Positions 22,993 through 33,012 are shown, counted from the first letter of the stretch. The stretch is 64,000 bases of DNA from Desmonostoc geniculatum HA4340-LM1 (GCA_019359545.1 JAHHHB010000004.1:62001-126000), one strand, 5' to 3'. A program made the numbers and translations. The notes: generated from the sequence alone by a model not told the origin.

Positions 22993-24582
22993 ATGAGCTA
23001 CTGCTTAAATCCTACCTGTCGCAGTCCAGAAAATTTGGTAAATAGCCAAAGGTGTCAGTCTTGTGGCTCACGACTACTGTTGCGCGATCGCTACCAGGTA
23101 GTCAAGCCATTAGGCCAAGGTGGCTTTGGAGCAACCTTCTTAGCCAACGATCAAGCCTTACCAGGAGAACCAAGTTGCGTAATCAAGCAACTACGTCCTT
23201 CTGGAAACGCGCCACATGTTTTACAGATGGCCAGAGAACTCTTTGAGCGAGAAGCCAAAACTCTAGGTAAGATTGGCAATCATCCCCAAGTACCACGATT
23301 ACTCGATTATTTTGAAGAGCATGAGCAATTCTACTTAGTTCAAGAATACATCAGCGGTGATACCTTGCAGGAGGAAGTCAAACTCAACGGTGTGTTAAGC
23401 GAAACTGGAGTCAAGCAATTCTTGAGTGAGATTTTGCCATTGCTGCAATACATCCACGAACAAAAGGTAATTCACCGAGATATCAAACCAGCTAATTTAA
23501 TTCGCCGTACTCAAGATGCCAGAATGGTACTCATTGACTTTGGTGCCGTCAAAAATCAAGTCACCCAAGGTGCAGCGAGTCCATCGGGACAGACGGCATT
23601 AACTGCATATGCCATCGGTACTCCTGGTTTTGCACCTCCAGAACAAATGGCCATGCGTCCAGTCTACGCTAGTGATATCTACGCACTAGGGGTGACATGT
23701 ATTTATTTGCTAACTAGTAAAACTCCTAAAGATTTAGATTACAATCCCACAACTGGTGAGATGATGTGGGAGCAGCTTGTGCAAGTGAGTGACCACTTGA
23801 GCAATGTATTGCGGAAAATGTTAGAGGTATCAGTACGTAATCGCTATCAGTCAGCGGCAGACGTTCTCAGAGCCTTACAAATAGAACCATACTTAGACAG
23901 TTTAGCACAGGGTTTATTGGTTAAATCTCCTGATGCTGGAGTCAAAGCGCGAACACACAACCACATAGAAGATTCTGCTGTTTTATGTAGCAATCCTTCT
24001 GTTGCTGTTACTAGTGCAGGAGTAGCACAGGTAGCAGCAGCAATTCGCGCTAGACGAGCCAAAGCTGGCGAAGCTTCTGGAATGGGTAAATCAACGACTT
24101 TGGTTAACAGCAATGGTAATGGTTCCCAAATTCCAATTTCTAAAGTTGAGCGCAAGTTAGATACCCAAAGTTTACTAACAGCCTATATGAAAGGGAGACG
24201 GGATTTTGCCCTACACAATTTAAGTTTATTGAACTTACAAGGTGCGGACTTATCGGGAACAAATTTCCATTCTGCTCAATTACAAAAAACCAATCTTCAA
24301 GGAGCTAATCTCCATAATAGTGACTTTGGCAGAGCCAGTCTCACTCGAGCAAATCTCAAAGACGCTAATTTGAGCAAAGCATACTTTAATCATTCTGATT
24401 TAGAAGGGGCAGACCTGCGAGGCGCAGATCTCAGCCATGCTTATCTCAGCAATGCCAACCTCCGAGGAGCTAATTTGTGTGGTGCTAATCTCACAAATGC
24501 TAAAATTTCTGATGAACAGTTAGCACTAGCAAAAACAAATTGGATGACTGTGCGCCCCAATGGTAAACGAGGCTTATTGTGA
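22993..24582 (+). CDS. Ser/Thr protein kinase with Cys motif and pentapeptide repeats (SpkB-like)
   Basis: 529 residues. The N-terminal zinc-ribbon-like segment has CLNPTC and CQSC pairs (about 4-25). A Hanks-type kinase domain follows (about 33-300): GQGGFG, the Lys in CVIKQL, HRDIKPANLI near 162 and DFGAVK near 182. A variable linker leads to about 18 pentapeptide repeats of the A(D/N)LxG type (about 414-505). This Cys motif-kinase-pentapeptide order is that of Synechocystis SpkB. It is predicted to be active and soluble; substrates are unknown. An FHA-domain gene lies 0.9 kb downstream on the same strand, a possible phosphothreonine reader, but the distance makes linkage weak. Confidence 0.93.
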   Translation: MSYCLNPTCRSPENLVNSQRCQSCGSRLLLRDRYQVVKPLGQGGFGATFLANDQALPGEPSCVIKQLRPSGNAPHVLQMARELFEREAKTLGKIGNHPQVPRLLDYFEEHEQFYLVQEYISGDTLQEEVKLNGVLSETGVKQFLSEILPLLQYIHEQKVIHRDIKPANLIRRTQDARMVLIDFGAVKNQVTQGAASPSGQTALTAYAIGTPGFAPPEQMAMRPVYASDIYALGVTCIYLLTSKTPKDLDYNPTTGEMMWEQLVQVSDHLSNVLRKMLEVSVRNRYQSAADVLRALQIEPYLDSLAQGLLVKSPDAGVKARTHNHIEDSAVLCSNPSVAVTSAGVAQVAAAIRARRAKAGEASGMGKSTTLVNSNGNGSQIPISKVERKLDTQSLLTAYMKGRRDFALHNLSLLNLQGADLSGTNFHSAQLQKTNLQGANLHNSDFGRASLTRANLKDANLSKAYFNHSDLEGADLRGADLSHAYLSNANLRGANLCGANLTNAKISDEQLALAKTNWMTVRPNGKRGLL

Positions 24583-24630
24583 TTTGATAATTGTGGTTCA
24601 TACAGAAGTTACAGCAGTTTTCATGTATTT

Positions 24631-24790
24631 AGACCACAGTCTTGTTTCTTATTTTCTTCCTTTGCGCGGCAGTCGCTCATGGGGGAAACCACGCCACTTG
24701 CTCATGGGGGAAACCCCCAAGACCGCAGTGGCTCCCCAAGACCGCGCTGCCTTGTCTTTGCGTGAGATAAAAATAGTGTGGTTCATTTAC
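24631..24790. repeat. Degenerate MITE copy with a nested palindromic repeat
   Basis: The start (AGACCACAG) and end are decayed versions of the 13035-13167 element. The interior palindrome (24668-24690 and 24734-24751) is split by a second related unit (24691-24733, CGCCACTTGCTCATGGGGG to GCAGTGGCT). One short repeat has thus inserted into the loop of another. Confidence 0.7.
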
Positions 24791-24938
24791 CTGAAAATTG
24801 CTGTAAGGACTTCCAATTGAAGAAATAGACAAGGGGATACCTTGTCTTTCCACCCCCTTGTCCTTGTGGTCACATCAAATTTTTACAAACAATCTTTAAT
24901 ATCAAGTTCGGATGATTACTTATAATAAAAGCTATCAA

Positions 24939-25044
24939 TGTAGGTTGGGTTGAAGGGCAGTGAAACCCAACATTAATCTAGATCAAATGTTGGGTTAGCC
25001 TTCGGCAAGCCGCTTCGCTTCTACGTTCCTCAACCCAACCTACA
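24939..25044. repeat. Long inverted-repeat element with TGTAGGTTGGGTTGA ends
   Basis: Perfect 15-bp terminal inverted repeats (24939-24953 and 25030-25044), with an inner AACCCAACATT/AATGTTGGGTT pair. This is a common cyanobacterial interspersed hairpin without coding capacity. Confidence 0.85.
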
Positions 25045-25490
25045 GATATTATAAGTGTTTAACCGAACCTGATATAACTCAACGCTATTTCCTTATTAGT
25101 ACCAGAACTGCGTCAAAAAATTTCTTGGTTATAGCTGTAAACGATATTTTTTAACGTATTTATAACAGGAATTCCTTTAATAGTATTACACAGCAAAAAT
25201 ACGGAGACATTTTAGCAATCTTCATCAAATCTTCATGATTTATATTTGTTACAAATAACAAAGGATTATTTACAATAATAAATAAAGTATCACATAATTT
25301 CTTATAAAGATTACCATAATTTTTATGGTTATAAACAACAGGGAATTTAGTATTTAAAAAGTTGTCAAATTTAACCCTCCTAAGCCAGTCAACTTTTCAG
25401 ATGGCAGCGGAAACTTAAAAAGCAATTATCCCTGATTGTAGGCTGAAGCAGAATATTCACAACCGAAATCAGGTAGTAGAAGGTTTATAT
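25045..25490. other. AT-rich upstream region of the FHA gene
   Basis: No gene and no recognised motif. It is very AT-rich with several AACAA/TTATAA runs. Confidence 0.4.
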
Positions 25491-26228
25491 ATGATGGCTG
25501 ACTTTGCACAAACGGAAATAGAACGGAGATTAACTTTATATCAGGTATTCCTCAAATTATATGAACACCACAGCGGCCTCCTAGATGAGATTCTTCAGCT
25601 AGAAAACCTATATCAACCTGAGTTGAAGAGGGCGAAGACATCTTATGTACATGGGGTAGTGGATACTGCTGCCGTTTATTTGATGACTAATTTGTGCGAC
25701 AATCAGACCCAAAGTTTACGACAACCACAGCGGATCTGGACAATAGGTCGTAATCGCAGCAGTGGGATTTGCATTGCTGATAGTTATATGTCTCGTCGCC
25801 ATGCTGCGATTCAACATATTGACGATCAAGGCTTTTACTTGATTGATTTTAACAGTACGAATGGTTCCTTTGTCAATGACCAACGGGCACTTCAGCCGAT
25901 CAAACTCAAAGATGGCGATCGCATTCGTTTAGGTAGTCTGACTTTTAACTTTTTTGTCGAGCAGAAGTGCCGCGTTTTGCCAACTGTAGCAATAGAGTTA
26001 CTCATGCAGCTGATGAATCGCAAGAGTGATACCAAAGCAGAAATATCTACTTATCCTGGTGACAGACAAAAACCTCTAATTGACCAAGCAAATGATAATT
26101 TAGAGATTTTGATAAATTCGGGACTAGTTGAAAAATTTGACAATTGGTATGACAACTTCAGTTCCGAACAGAAATCAGAAATTTTAGACCGTTTTTTTAG
26201 CAGACAAAAACCGTATAATCCCAGCTAA
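25491..26228 (+). CDS. FHA-domain protein
   Basis: 245 residues. The FHA domain (about 80-158) has the canonical sequence order: IGRNRSSGI, SRRHA, FNSTNGSFVN and GDRIRLGS. These residues bind phosphothreonine peptides, so the protein probably reads the output of a Ser/Thr kinase. Residues 1-75 are a helical N-terminal segment, and the C-terminal about 85 residues are helical and unassigned, ending LDRFFSRQ. AGAAGG about 8 nt upstream supports the start (ATG at 25491 or the next codon). Confidence 0.9.
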   Translation: MMADFAQTEIERRLTLYQVFLKLYEHHSGLLDEILQLENLYQPELKRAKTSYVHGVVDTAAVYLMTNLCDNQTQSLRQPQRIWTIGRNRSSGICIADSYMSRRHAAIQHIDDQGFYLIDFNSTNGSFVNDQRALQPIKLKDGDRIRLGSLTFNFFVEQKCRVLPTVAIELLMQLMNRKSDTKAEISTYPGDRQKPLIDQANDNLEILINSGLVEKFDNWYDNFSSEQKSEILDRFFSRQKPYNPS

Positions 26229-26338
26229 AAAGTAAAAGTGACTGGGGAGTAGGGACTGGGGACTAGTGGAGAAACATTTAGAGGGCAAAGGGATGATTAA
26301 GCCCCAACACCCAATCCCCAATCCCCAATCCCGATTCT

Positions 26339-27415
26339 TTATTCTTCTTCTAATTCGATTTCTTCTTCTTCTTCTTCTTCATTGGACTTTGATACAGAGT
26401 TAGCAGAAACAACAGCGCCTTTATCTAGCTTTTCCCGCACCAGTTGCTTAACTTGTTCGGCAAATTCTGGCTTTTCTTCTAGATACTTAATGGCATTGTC
26501 TCGTCCTTGGGAGATATTATCACCGTTGTAGCTGTACCAAGCTCCTTTGCGGATAATGATGCCAGTTTCTTCTGCCAAATCCACAATGCAACCCAAAGTA
26601 GAAACACCTTTACCAAAAATAATGTCAAATTCCGCTATTCTAAAAGGCGGCGCTACTTTATTTTTGGCAACTTTGACTTTGACGCGGTTACCAAATTCAT
26701 CTGTACCTTTTTTCAAGGTTTGAATCCGGCGAATATCCAAGCGCACGGAAGCATAAAACTTCAATGCATTACCACCGGTTGTGGTTTCTGGACTTCCGTA
26801 GGTAACACCGATTTTTTGCCGCAACTGGTTAATGAAAATAACTGTGCAACCAGATTTACCAATATTGCCAGTAATTTTACGTAAAGCTTGGCTCATCAAC
26901 CTTGCCTGAAGACCAACGTGAGCATCACCCATATCGCCTTCAATTTCAGCGCGGGGAACTAATGCGGCCACCGAGTCAATAACTACAATATCAACCGCAG
27001 CAGAACGAACCAGCTGATCGACAATTTCCAAAGCGGCTTCTCCTGTATCAGGTTGGGAAACCAGCAAATTGTTAATATCTACACCCAATGCCGCAGCGTA
27101 GGTGGGGTCAAGGGCATGTTCAGCATCAACAAAGGCAGCGATGCCACCTTCTTTTTGCACTTCTGCGATCGCATGTAATGCTACCGTAGTTTTACCGGAA
27201 CTTTCCGGCCCATAAATCTCAATTACCCGTCCCTTGGGTAAACCGCCTCCCAATGCCAAATCCAAGGTCAGCGCACCACTAGAAATTGTCTCCACCCGCA
27301 TCCGGGTAGCATCCCCCAGGCGCATGATTGCTCCTTTACCGAAGCTGCGCTCAATTTGGTTGAGTACTATATTTAACGCTTTTTGCTTGCCAGAAGTATC
27401 GGTATTGATAGCCAT
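26339..27415 (-). CDS. recA: Recombinase A
   Basis: 358 residues, full length. It is the DNA strand-exchange ATPase of homologous recombination and the LexA co-protease. Walker A is GPESSGKT near residue 68, Walker [10 protein letters not shown] near 145, and the L1/L2 DNA-binding loops and [14 protein letters not shown] are intact. The tail is strongly acidic ([12 protein letters not shown]), typical of cyanobacterial RecA. It is a single gene on its strand with an SOS-like box 51-66 nt upstream of the start. Confidence 0.99.
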   Translation of the reverse strand: MAINTDTSGKQKALNIVLNQIERSFGKGAIMRLGDATRMRVETISSGALTLDLALGGGLPKGRVIEIYGPESSGKTTVALHAIAEVQKEGGIAAFVDAEHALDPTYAAALGVDINNLLVSQPDTGEAALEIVDQLVRSAAVDIVVIDSVAALVPRAEIEGDMGDAHVGLQARLMSQALRKITGNIGKSGCTVIFINQLRQKIGVTYGSPETTTGGNALKFYASVRLDIRRIQTLKKGTDEFGNRVKVKVAKNKVAPPFRIAEFDIIFGKGVSTLGCIVDLAEETGIIIRKGAWYSYNGDNISQGRDNAIKYLEEKPEFAEQVKQLVREKLDKGAVVSANSVSKSNEEEEEEEIELEEE

Positions 27416-27465
27416 TAGAGCCTCTAAGTATATGGATTTTCAGGAATGTGGGTTTGGAGTCTGAG

Positions 27466-27481
27466 TAGAACAGATATACTA
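27466..27481 (-). promoter_or_regulatory. Putative LexA (SOS) box of recA
   Basis: TAGTATATCTGTTCTA on the minus strand. It agrees at 13 of 14 positions with the cyanobacterial LexA consensus RGTACNNNDGTWCB, as I recall it; the mismatch is T for C at consensus position 5. Its place just upstream of recA fits a repressor site. Confidence 0.65.
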
Positions 27482-27974
27482 TTTTAACCAGAAAATCCTG
27501 GAATCGGACTTCTCAAATTAAAAATCAACTGTGACAAGATCGTAACTCGATCGCCACCTGATTAGGGTAGTTCTGCATAATGATACCAACTTGCATTCAG
27601 AGATGGCTTCTGATAATTGTAGGCAAAGTGCAGCAACCTCTAGATTGGTCAAAAATCAGCACAGGTTGTTGTTGCCAATACTTATGGAGGTATGTATTGG
27701 CAATTCTAGCAGGGCGATCGCATTCAATCTCTTTTAACAATTGGTTACATAGCTTCTTATATGGCGAGAATCCTGAAGCTCTAATGCACAGCGGTGCTAA
27801 CCTACGGTAAATCTAGATGCATGAAGATTTTCGTGAAATGGCATAACACCCTGAAAGCCAAAAAAATTTCAGGGTGCTACGTTTTTCATACCATGAAATC
27901 TCCGACGTCTGCGAGGGTTTCCAGCGTTTTGGCTTTCCGCAAAATCTAAAATCGAAAATCGAAAATCCAAAATC
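27482..27974. other. Intergenic between recA and ubiA
   Basis: No gene is supported. 27789-27846 is a member of the repeat family ending TTTCGTGAAATGGYATAAC. 27847-27876 is a hairpin with CACCCTGAAA arms. A short ATCGAAA/ATCCAAA run sits before the ubiA stop. Confidence 0.5.
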
Positions 27975-28853
27975 TCAAGAGGCAAAAATCATCCCAGCAA
28001 GTAAGATAAAACCAATCCAGACGTTTTGGCGGAACATCTCACCATAAACAGGGTTAGGTAAATTTTGCTCTCTTAATCGCAGAGATTGCCAAACCCAAGC
28101 AATAGTAGCTAGTGCAAGGCTAATCCAGAAAGGCAGGTGAAGATTTATAACTACGCCTAAGCAAGCTAATAATAAGATTGTGCCAGCAAAGAAAATTCCA
28201 ATAGCCGCAGGGGCATAATCACCAAAAAATAGAGCGCTAGAATTAACACCAATGCGGCGATCGTCTTCCTTGTCGCTCATGGCATAAACTGTATCAAATC
28301 CCAATGTCCACAATACAGTTGCGCCCCAAAGTAACCAAGTTGGTTGGGAGATAGTTTGCGTTACTGCACTCCAGCTAATCAACACCGCAAAACCCCAGGC
28401 GATGGAAAGCACTAGTTGTGGAATAGGAAACACTCGTTTTGCCCCTGGATAAAGTATAATTACTGGCACCGCTGCTACAGATAACCAGAAACTCAAGGGG
28501 TTAAGATAAAAAGCCAGAACCGCCGCACAAGCCAGCGCCACTATAGCGACAGCAATCCCGACTTTCACAGACAAAGCACGAGAAGCCAGGGGGCGATCGC
28601 GTGTTCTCTCCACTTCTGGATCGATATCTTTATCCCACAAATCGTTGACAACACACCCAGCCGCACTTGTGGCTAGAGTACCCAATACAATCACACTAAC
28701 CAGAGGTAAAGGTGGTTTCCCAGCAGCTGCCAAAAACACAGCCCACAGGGCAGGAATCATCAATATTAATCGTCCTTCAGGTTTATGCCAGCGCAAAAGG
28801 CGGATAATCACAAGCCAAATTGGCTTTTCGTCACGTTCTGGTGTCGTTAACAT
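27975..28853 (-). CDS. ubiA: 4-hydroxybenzoate polyprenyltransferase (UbiA family)
   Basis: 292 residues with eight to nine membrane helices. The two prenyl-diphosphate-binding Asp motifs are present: NDLWDKDIDPEVERTRDRP near residue 70 and DTVYAMSDKEDDRRIGV near 195. The spacing fits 4-hydroxybenzoate polyprenyltransferases. In cyanobacteria this enzyme attaches the solanesyl chain to 4-hydroxybenzoate in plastoquinone-9 synthesis at the membrane. Other UbiA members (tocopherol, chlorophyll synthase) have different flanking motifs, so I favour the quinone enzyme. Confidence 0.92.
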   Translation of the reverse strand: MLTTPERDEKPIWLVIIRLLRWHKPEGRLILMIPALWAVFLAAAGKPPLPLVSVIVLGTLATSAAGCVVNDLWDKDIDPEVERTRDRPLASRALSVKVGIAVAIVALACAAVLAFYLNPLSFWLSVAAVPVIILYPGAKRVFPIPQLVLSIAWGFAVLISWSAVTQTISQPTWLLWGATVLWTLGFDTVYAMSDKEDDRRIGVNSSALFFGDYAPAAIGIFFAGTILLLACLGVVINLHLPFWISLALATIAWVWQSLRLREQNLPNPVYGEMFRQNVWIGFILLAGMIFAS

Positions 28854-29311
28854 AGCGTGGGGAGTAGGGAGTGGGGAATGGGGAGTGGGGATTGGGGATT
28901 GGGTAGTTACAATTGCGTATCAAGAAAATTTTTCTCTAATCCCGACTCCCGACTCCCGACTCCCTATTCCCTAATTCACAGATCTTTACATCTATAGAAT
29001 AACGTTATTTGTTATTTGTAAAAACATAACCCCAAGTGGCAACTTTAAAAACCTTTAAATAGTCACTGGAGTTGTAAGCAGTAGGGTGAATATACTTAGC
29101 TCAGTTAATCTCGACAAAACTGAGTGCTGAGTTGGGAGTTCCGAGTGCTGAGTATTTTTGAAGTTTTACTCAATACTCAATGCTGAACACTAGCTCAACG
29201 CCTCGCTAACAGCACTCAGCACTGAGTTTGAGCAAGTGTGTTGCAATAAAAATCAGTGCCAGCTACCCCGACATACCACCGTTTGCCATCACTATTTAGA
29301 GAGAAAACTAG
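28854..29311. other. Divergent promoter region with short tandem repeats
   Basis: GGGGAGT/GGGGATT heptamer-like runs directly abut the ubiA start (28855-28900), and a matching GACTCCC run lies at about 28942-28972, so the two can pair. 29120-29230 holds GAGTGCTGAGT units in both orientations. These sequences separate divergent ubiA and ppx. Confidence 0.6.
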
Positions 29312-30964
29312 ATGCAGAACGTCATTTCGGCTAGCTGGGAGAGTATTCCAACTCAACCAGTTGACCAACACCGGATTATTGCTGCCATTGACTTGGGGAC
29401 AAATTCTCTACATATGGTAGTGGTAAAGATTGACCCCACACTACCAGCTTTCAGCATTATTGCCAGAGAAAAAGAAACCGTGAGGCTAGGCGATCGCAAT
29501 CTTGCCACAGGGGAACTCAAACCTGAGATAATCACAAAGGCGATCGCTGCTTTAGGACGCTTTCAAGAAGTTGCCAAAACTATTAATGCTGAAACAATCA
29601 TTGCTGTGGCAACTAGTGCTGTGCGCGAAGCCCCCAATGGTAAAGATTTTTTGCACACCATCCAAGCCGAGTTGGGTTTAAACGTTGACTTGATTTCTGG
29701 TCAAGAAGAAGCGCGACGAATCTACCTTGGCGTATTGTCGGGCATGGAATTTCACAACCAGCCCCACATCATTGTTGATATTGGTGGCGGTTCCACAGAA
29801 TTAATTTTGGGGGACAGTCACCAAGCCCGCACTCTCACCAGTACTAAAGTCGGTGCAGTGCGACTCACCAGTGAGTTAATCACCACCGATCCCATTAGTA
29901 ATACTGAGTTTCAATATCTCCAAGCTTATGCACGGGGGATGTTGGAACGTTCTGTAGAAGAGGTGCTGGCAAATCTGGAGTTTGGAGAATCTGCGCGTTT
30001 GGTGGGTACGGCTGGCACTATTGAAACCCTGGCAATGATTCATGCACGGGAAAAGTCAGGTGCTATTCCCTCCACTCTCAATGGCTATCAGTTTAGTCTC
30101 AAAGACTTACGGGAGTTGGTAAATCGGTTGCGGAAACTGAGTAACGCAGAAAGGGCTGCTGTACCTGGAATGCCAGAGAAACGGTCAGAAGTAATACTCG
30201 CAGGAGCAGTAATTTTACAGGAAGCGATGACCCTTTTGGGTGCTGAATCGGTGACAGTCTGTGAACGTTCTCTGAGGGAAGGCGTAATTGTAGATTGGAT
30301 GCTTTCCCACGGTTTAATTGAAGATAAACTGCGCTATCAAAGTTCAGTCCGGGAACGCAATGTTCTAAAGCTTGCTAATAAGTACCACATTAATTTAGAA
30401 CATAGCGATCGCGTGGCTAAATTTGCCGAAAGTTTATTTGACCAAACCCAAGGTACGCTACACCATTGGGGAACCGACGAGCGACAATTACTCTGGGCAG
30501 CTGCAATATTACACAATTGTGGTCATTACGTCAGCCATTCGTCTCACCACAAGCACTCCTACTATCTCATTCGCAATGGTGAATTACTCGGATATACAGA
30601 AACTGAGATTGAAATCATTGCCAATTTAGCGCGTTATCATCGCAAATCGCCGCCCAAGAAAAAACATGAAAATTACCAGAGTTTCCTGACGAAACATCAG
30701 CGACAAATAGTCAGCCAATTGAGTGCCATCTTAAGATTAGCTGTTGCCTTAGATAGACGACAAATTGGTGCGATAGCCCAAGTCCAATGTGAGTATTATC
30801 CACAATTTCGGCAAGTCAATCTGTTGATTTTTCCATCCCAACTTGATGATGACTGTGCCTTAGAACTCTGGAGTTTAGATTATAAAAAAGGAGTGTTTGA
30901 GGAAGAATTTCGCGTGAAATTAGTAGCGACTTTAGAAAAGTCTACTGTTGCTAATTTCTCCTAG
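29312..30964 (+). CDS. ppx: Exopolyphosphatase (Ppx/GppA family)
   Basis: 550 residues. It hydrolyses inorganic polyphosphate from the chain end and may also act on pppGpp. The ASKHA-fold domain (about 20-320) shows AAIDLGTNSLHMVVV, the loop ATSAVREAPNG, and VDIGGGSTELI. The C-terminal part (about 330-540) is the HD-like helical domain with HNCGHYVSHSSHHKHSYYLI. Length and order match full-length cyanobacterial exopolyphosphatases. It is followed by a 12-bp hairpin. Confidence 0.95.
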   Translation: MQNVISASWESIPTQPVDQHRIIAAIDLGTNSLHMVVVKIDPTLPAFSIIAREKETVRLGDRNLATGELKPEIITKAIAALGRFQEVAKTINAETIIAVATSAVREAPNGKDFLHTIQAELGLNVDLISGQEEARRIYLGVLSGMEFHNQPHIIVDIGGGSTELILGDSHQARTLTSTKVGAVRLTSELITTDPISNTEFQYLQAYARGMLERSVEEVLANLEFGESARLVGTAGTIETLAMIHAREKSGAIPSTLNGYQFSLKDLRELVNRLRKLSNAERAAVPGMPEKRSEVILAGAVILQEAMTLLGAESVTVCERSLREGVIVDWMLSHGLIEDKLRYQSSVRERNVLKLANKYHINLEHSDRVAKFAESLFDQTQGTLHHWGTDERQLLWAAAILHNCGHYVSHSSHHKHSYYLIRNGELLGYTETEIEIIANLARYHRKSPPKKKHENYQSFLTKHQRQIVSQLSAILRLAVALDRRQIGAIAQVQCEYYPQFRQVNLLIFPSQLDDDCALELWSLDYKKGVFEEEFRVKLVATLEKSTVANFS

Positions 30965-30972
30965 AAAGTAGT

Positions 30973-31008
30973 AAACAGGTGCATTATATAGCGTTTATGC
31001 ACCTGTTT
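30973..31008 (+). terminator. Hairpin terminator after ppx
   Basis: AAACAGGTGCAT and ATGCACCTGTTT form a 12-bp perfect stem with a 12-nt loop, 8 nt after the ppx stop. The following sequence is AT-rich but lacks a long T-run. Confidence 0.65.
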
Positions 31009-31165
31009 AATATAGTATAAGCGCATAAATATACGTTTAAACAAAATAAATATAATTCAAGTACGCATTTCACACTTTCATTACATTTTCATCCTACTTA
31101 AGAAAGAATATATAAATCTCCTTAAGAAGTATTTGAATTACCAAAGTTAGCAATTAGAATATAGT

Positions 31166-31240
31166 TAACAGTTTCATTACTGTTAGGTTATGTTGCAAGG
31201 GGATATCTGGGCTTGAGAAACCGAGGTATCCTCATTTTTG
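31166..31240 (+). ncRNA. Candidate small RNA 3' end: two hairpins and a T-run
   Basis: TAACAGT/ACTGTTA (31166-31185) is followed by a long stem, GGGGATATCT (31199-31208) with AGGTATCCTC (31224-31233) including two G-U pairs, then ATTTTTG. It lies about 230 nt beyond the ppx stop, after ppx already has a terminator. The 5' end is unknown and may extend to about 31080. Confidence 0.35.
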
Positions 31241-31956
31241 TATATATGTATTTATCAATATTTTGCACTTAACAATACTCAATTTTAAGCATATTAGTTG
31301 TTCCATATTTAAAAAAGCACAGATCGTGTAGCTAAGTTATTGACTAGCGCTCAGCTTCAGGAGAGTACTTGCAAGAGTAATTCTTTTCGAGTTCTCGTTT
31401 AGGCTGCGTTGGTTTGTTAAGAAACGAAACCTAACAATAAAACATAAAACTTCATTTCTGTCTTCAAAATAGGGAGTAGGGAGTAGGGAGTGGGGAGTAA
31501 GGGGAGAAAACCTCTTGTATGTTTGGTTTTGGGTTTTTTCGGCGATTAGTTATTTTTAAAAGTGACGCTCCTTTTTTACAAAGTTCAAATACCTCTGTCT
31601 TGCTGCAAAGGGTCTAGGGCTGAAACCGCCACTCTGCCTTTGTGCTGCGCCGCTAAACAGATATAGATTTAACGTAGGGTAGCGCCGCTGTGCTACCCTA
31701 CCGAGTTATGTGTATTAATTAACTTTCAAGTGAAATGGTATAACGCTGTGCTAACAGATTTAAGGAAGCCTTATCTGTCAACTTTTAGCAATTCTGTATT
31801 CTTTACATTTAAAAGCACTTCAAATCAAGGCATCCAGCAGCTAGCATCAGGTGTTTGAAGCTACAAATAAGTATTTTTGCTTCACAAAACGACATAATTC
31901 GGTAAAATTGGGTAAAGCAATTTTTACGGTTGTTAAACAAAGGCACCTGCAAACCC
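31241..31956. other. Intergenic, repeats
   Basis: No gene is supported. A GGGAGTA run lies at 31470-31500. 31674-31744 is a repeat-family member (palindrome with GTAGGGTAGC arms plus a GTGAAATGGTATAAC end). The transporter gene starts at 31957. Confidence 0.5.
31674..31744 (+). repeat. Interspersed palindrome plus GTGAAATGGTATAAC tail
   Basis: GTAGGGTAGC (31674-31683) and GCTACCCTAC (31692-31701), then a tail ending GTGAAATGGTATAAC. Relatives lie at 27789-27846, 36166-36224 and 44729-44795 (inverted). Confidence 0.75.
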
Positions 31957-32997
31957 ATGCAACTGAAACTCAGTGCATTCCGACTTCCCTTCGCTCCTCT
32001 TTTGTTAATTGCCCCCTTTTTTCTATGGGGGACAGCAATGGTGGCAATGAAGGGAGTGATACCCCACACTACACCTTTATTTATGGCAGGTGTGCGTTTG
32101 TTGCCAGCTGGGGTATTAATTTTGATAGCAGCAGCATTTATGGGTAGACCGCAGCCGAAAAGTTGGACTGCGTGGCTATGGATTGCCTTATTTGCCTTGG
32201 TCGATGGAACACTGTTTCAAGGATTTTTGGCAGAAGGATTAGTCAGAACCAGTGCTGGGTTAGGGTCTGTGATGATTGACTCCCAACCTTTGGCTGTGGC
32301 CTTGCTGTCGTTGTGGTTATTCCAGGAACGCATTGGTTTTTGGGGATGGTTGGGGTTAGGCTTGGGAGTTACAGGTATTAGTTTAATTGGCTTACCAGAC
32401 GAGTGGATTTTTCATCTTCTGGACTCAGGTGCAAATATTACAATTGGTAACTGGCAAGATTTGTTTGCTAGTGGCGAGTGGTTGATGCTGCTAGCAGCCC
32501 TATCAATGGCGGTAGGAACAGTGTTGATTCGGTTTGTCTGCCGACATGCTGACCCAGTAACCGCTACAGGATGGCATATGATTTTGGGAGGATTGCCATT
32601 ATGGGGAATTTCCTCAGTTGTGGAATCCCAGCAATGGCAAAATTTAGGAGGATCTGATTTAGTAGCTTTGAGTTATGCTACCGTATTTGGCAGTGCGATC
32701 GCTTACGGATTATTCTTCTACTTTGCCTCTAGTGGTAATCTCACTAGTCTGAGTTCCCTCACCTTTCTTACACCAATCTTTGCCTTACTATTTGGTAATC
32801 TCTTCCTCTCAGAAGTCCTCAGCCCGTTACAATGGCTAGGTGTTTTCCTCACTTTAATCAGCATCTACCTCATTAATCAACGTGATACTTTAGGAGGGCA
32901 GAATAACACGATTGATATCGGCGAACAAGCCAACATACAGCAGCCAATTTTAGAAGCATCTGCTAAAAAATTTAATACCGTGGGGACTAGGGACTAG
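31957..32997 (+). CDS. EamA/DMT-family transporter
   Basis: 346 residues from the ATG at 31957; a TTG 27 nt upstream was not used. About ten membrane helices arranged as two EamA repeats (about 15-150 and 185-310), with FFLWGTAMVAMKG at the first helix and GSAIAYGLFFYFAS in the second half. These proteins export or exchange small metabolites; the substrate cannot be read from sequence. The last few codons (NTVGTRD) run into a short GGGGACTA repeat that supplies the stop, so the C-terminus may have been altered by the repeat. Confidence 0.9.
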   Translation: MQLKLSAFRLPFAPLLLIAPFFLWGTAMVAMKGVIPHTTPLFMAGVRLLPAGVLILIAAAFMGRPQPKSWTAWLWIALFALVDGTLFQGFLAEGLVRTSAGLGSVMIDSQPLAVALLSLWLFQERIGFWGWLGLGLGVTGISLIGLPDEWIFHLLDSGANITIGNWQDLFASGEWLMLLAALSMAVGTVLIRFVCRHADPVTATGWHMILGGLPLWGISSVVESQQWQNLGGSDLVALSYATVFGSAIAYGLFFYFASSGNLTSLSSLTFLTPIFALLFGNLFLSEVLSPLQWLGVFLTLISIYLINQRDTLGGQNNTIDIGEQANIQQPILEASAKKFNTVGTRD

Positions 32998-33012
32998 GGA
33001 CTGGGGAGATGA

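Noticed and set aside
26507-26884. 125-codon plus-strand frame
   Set aside because: Antisense to recA; shadow of its codon usage.
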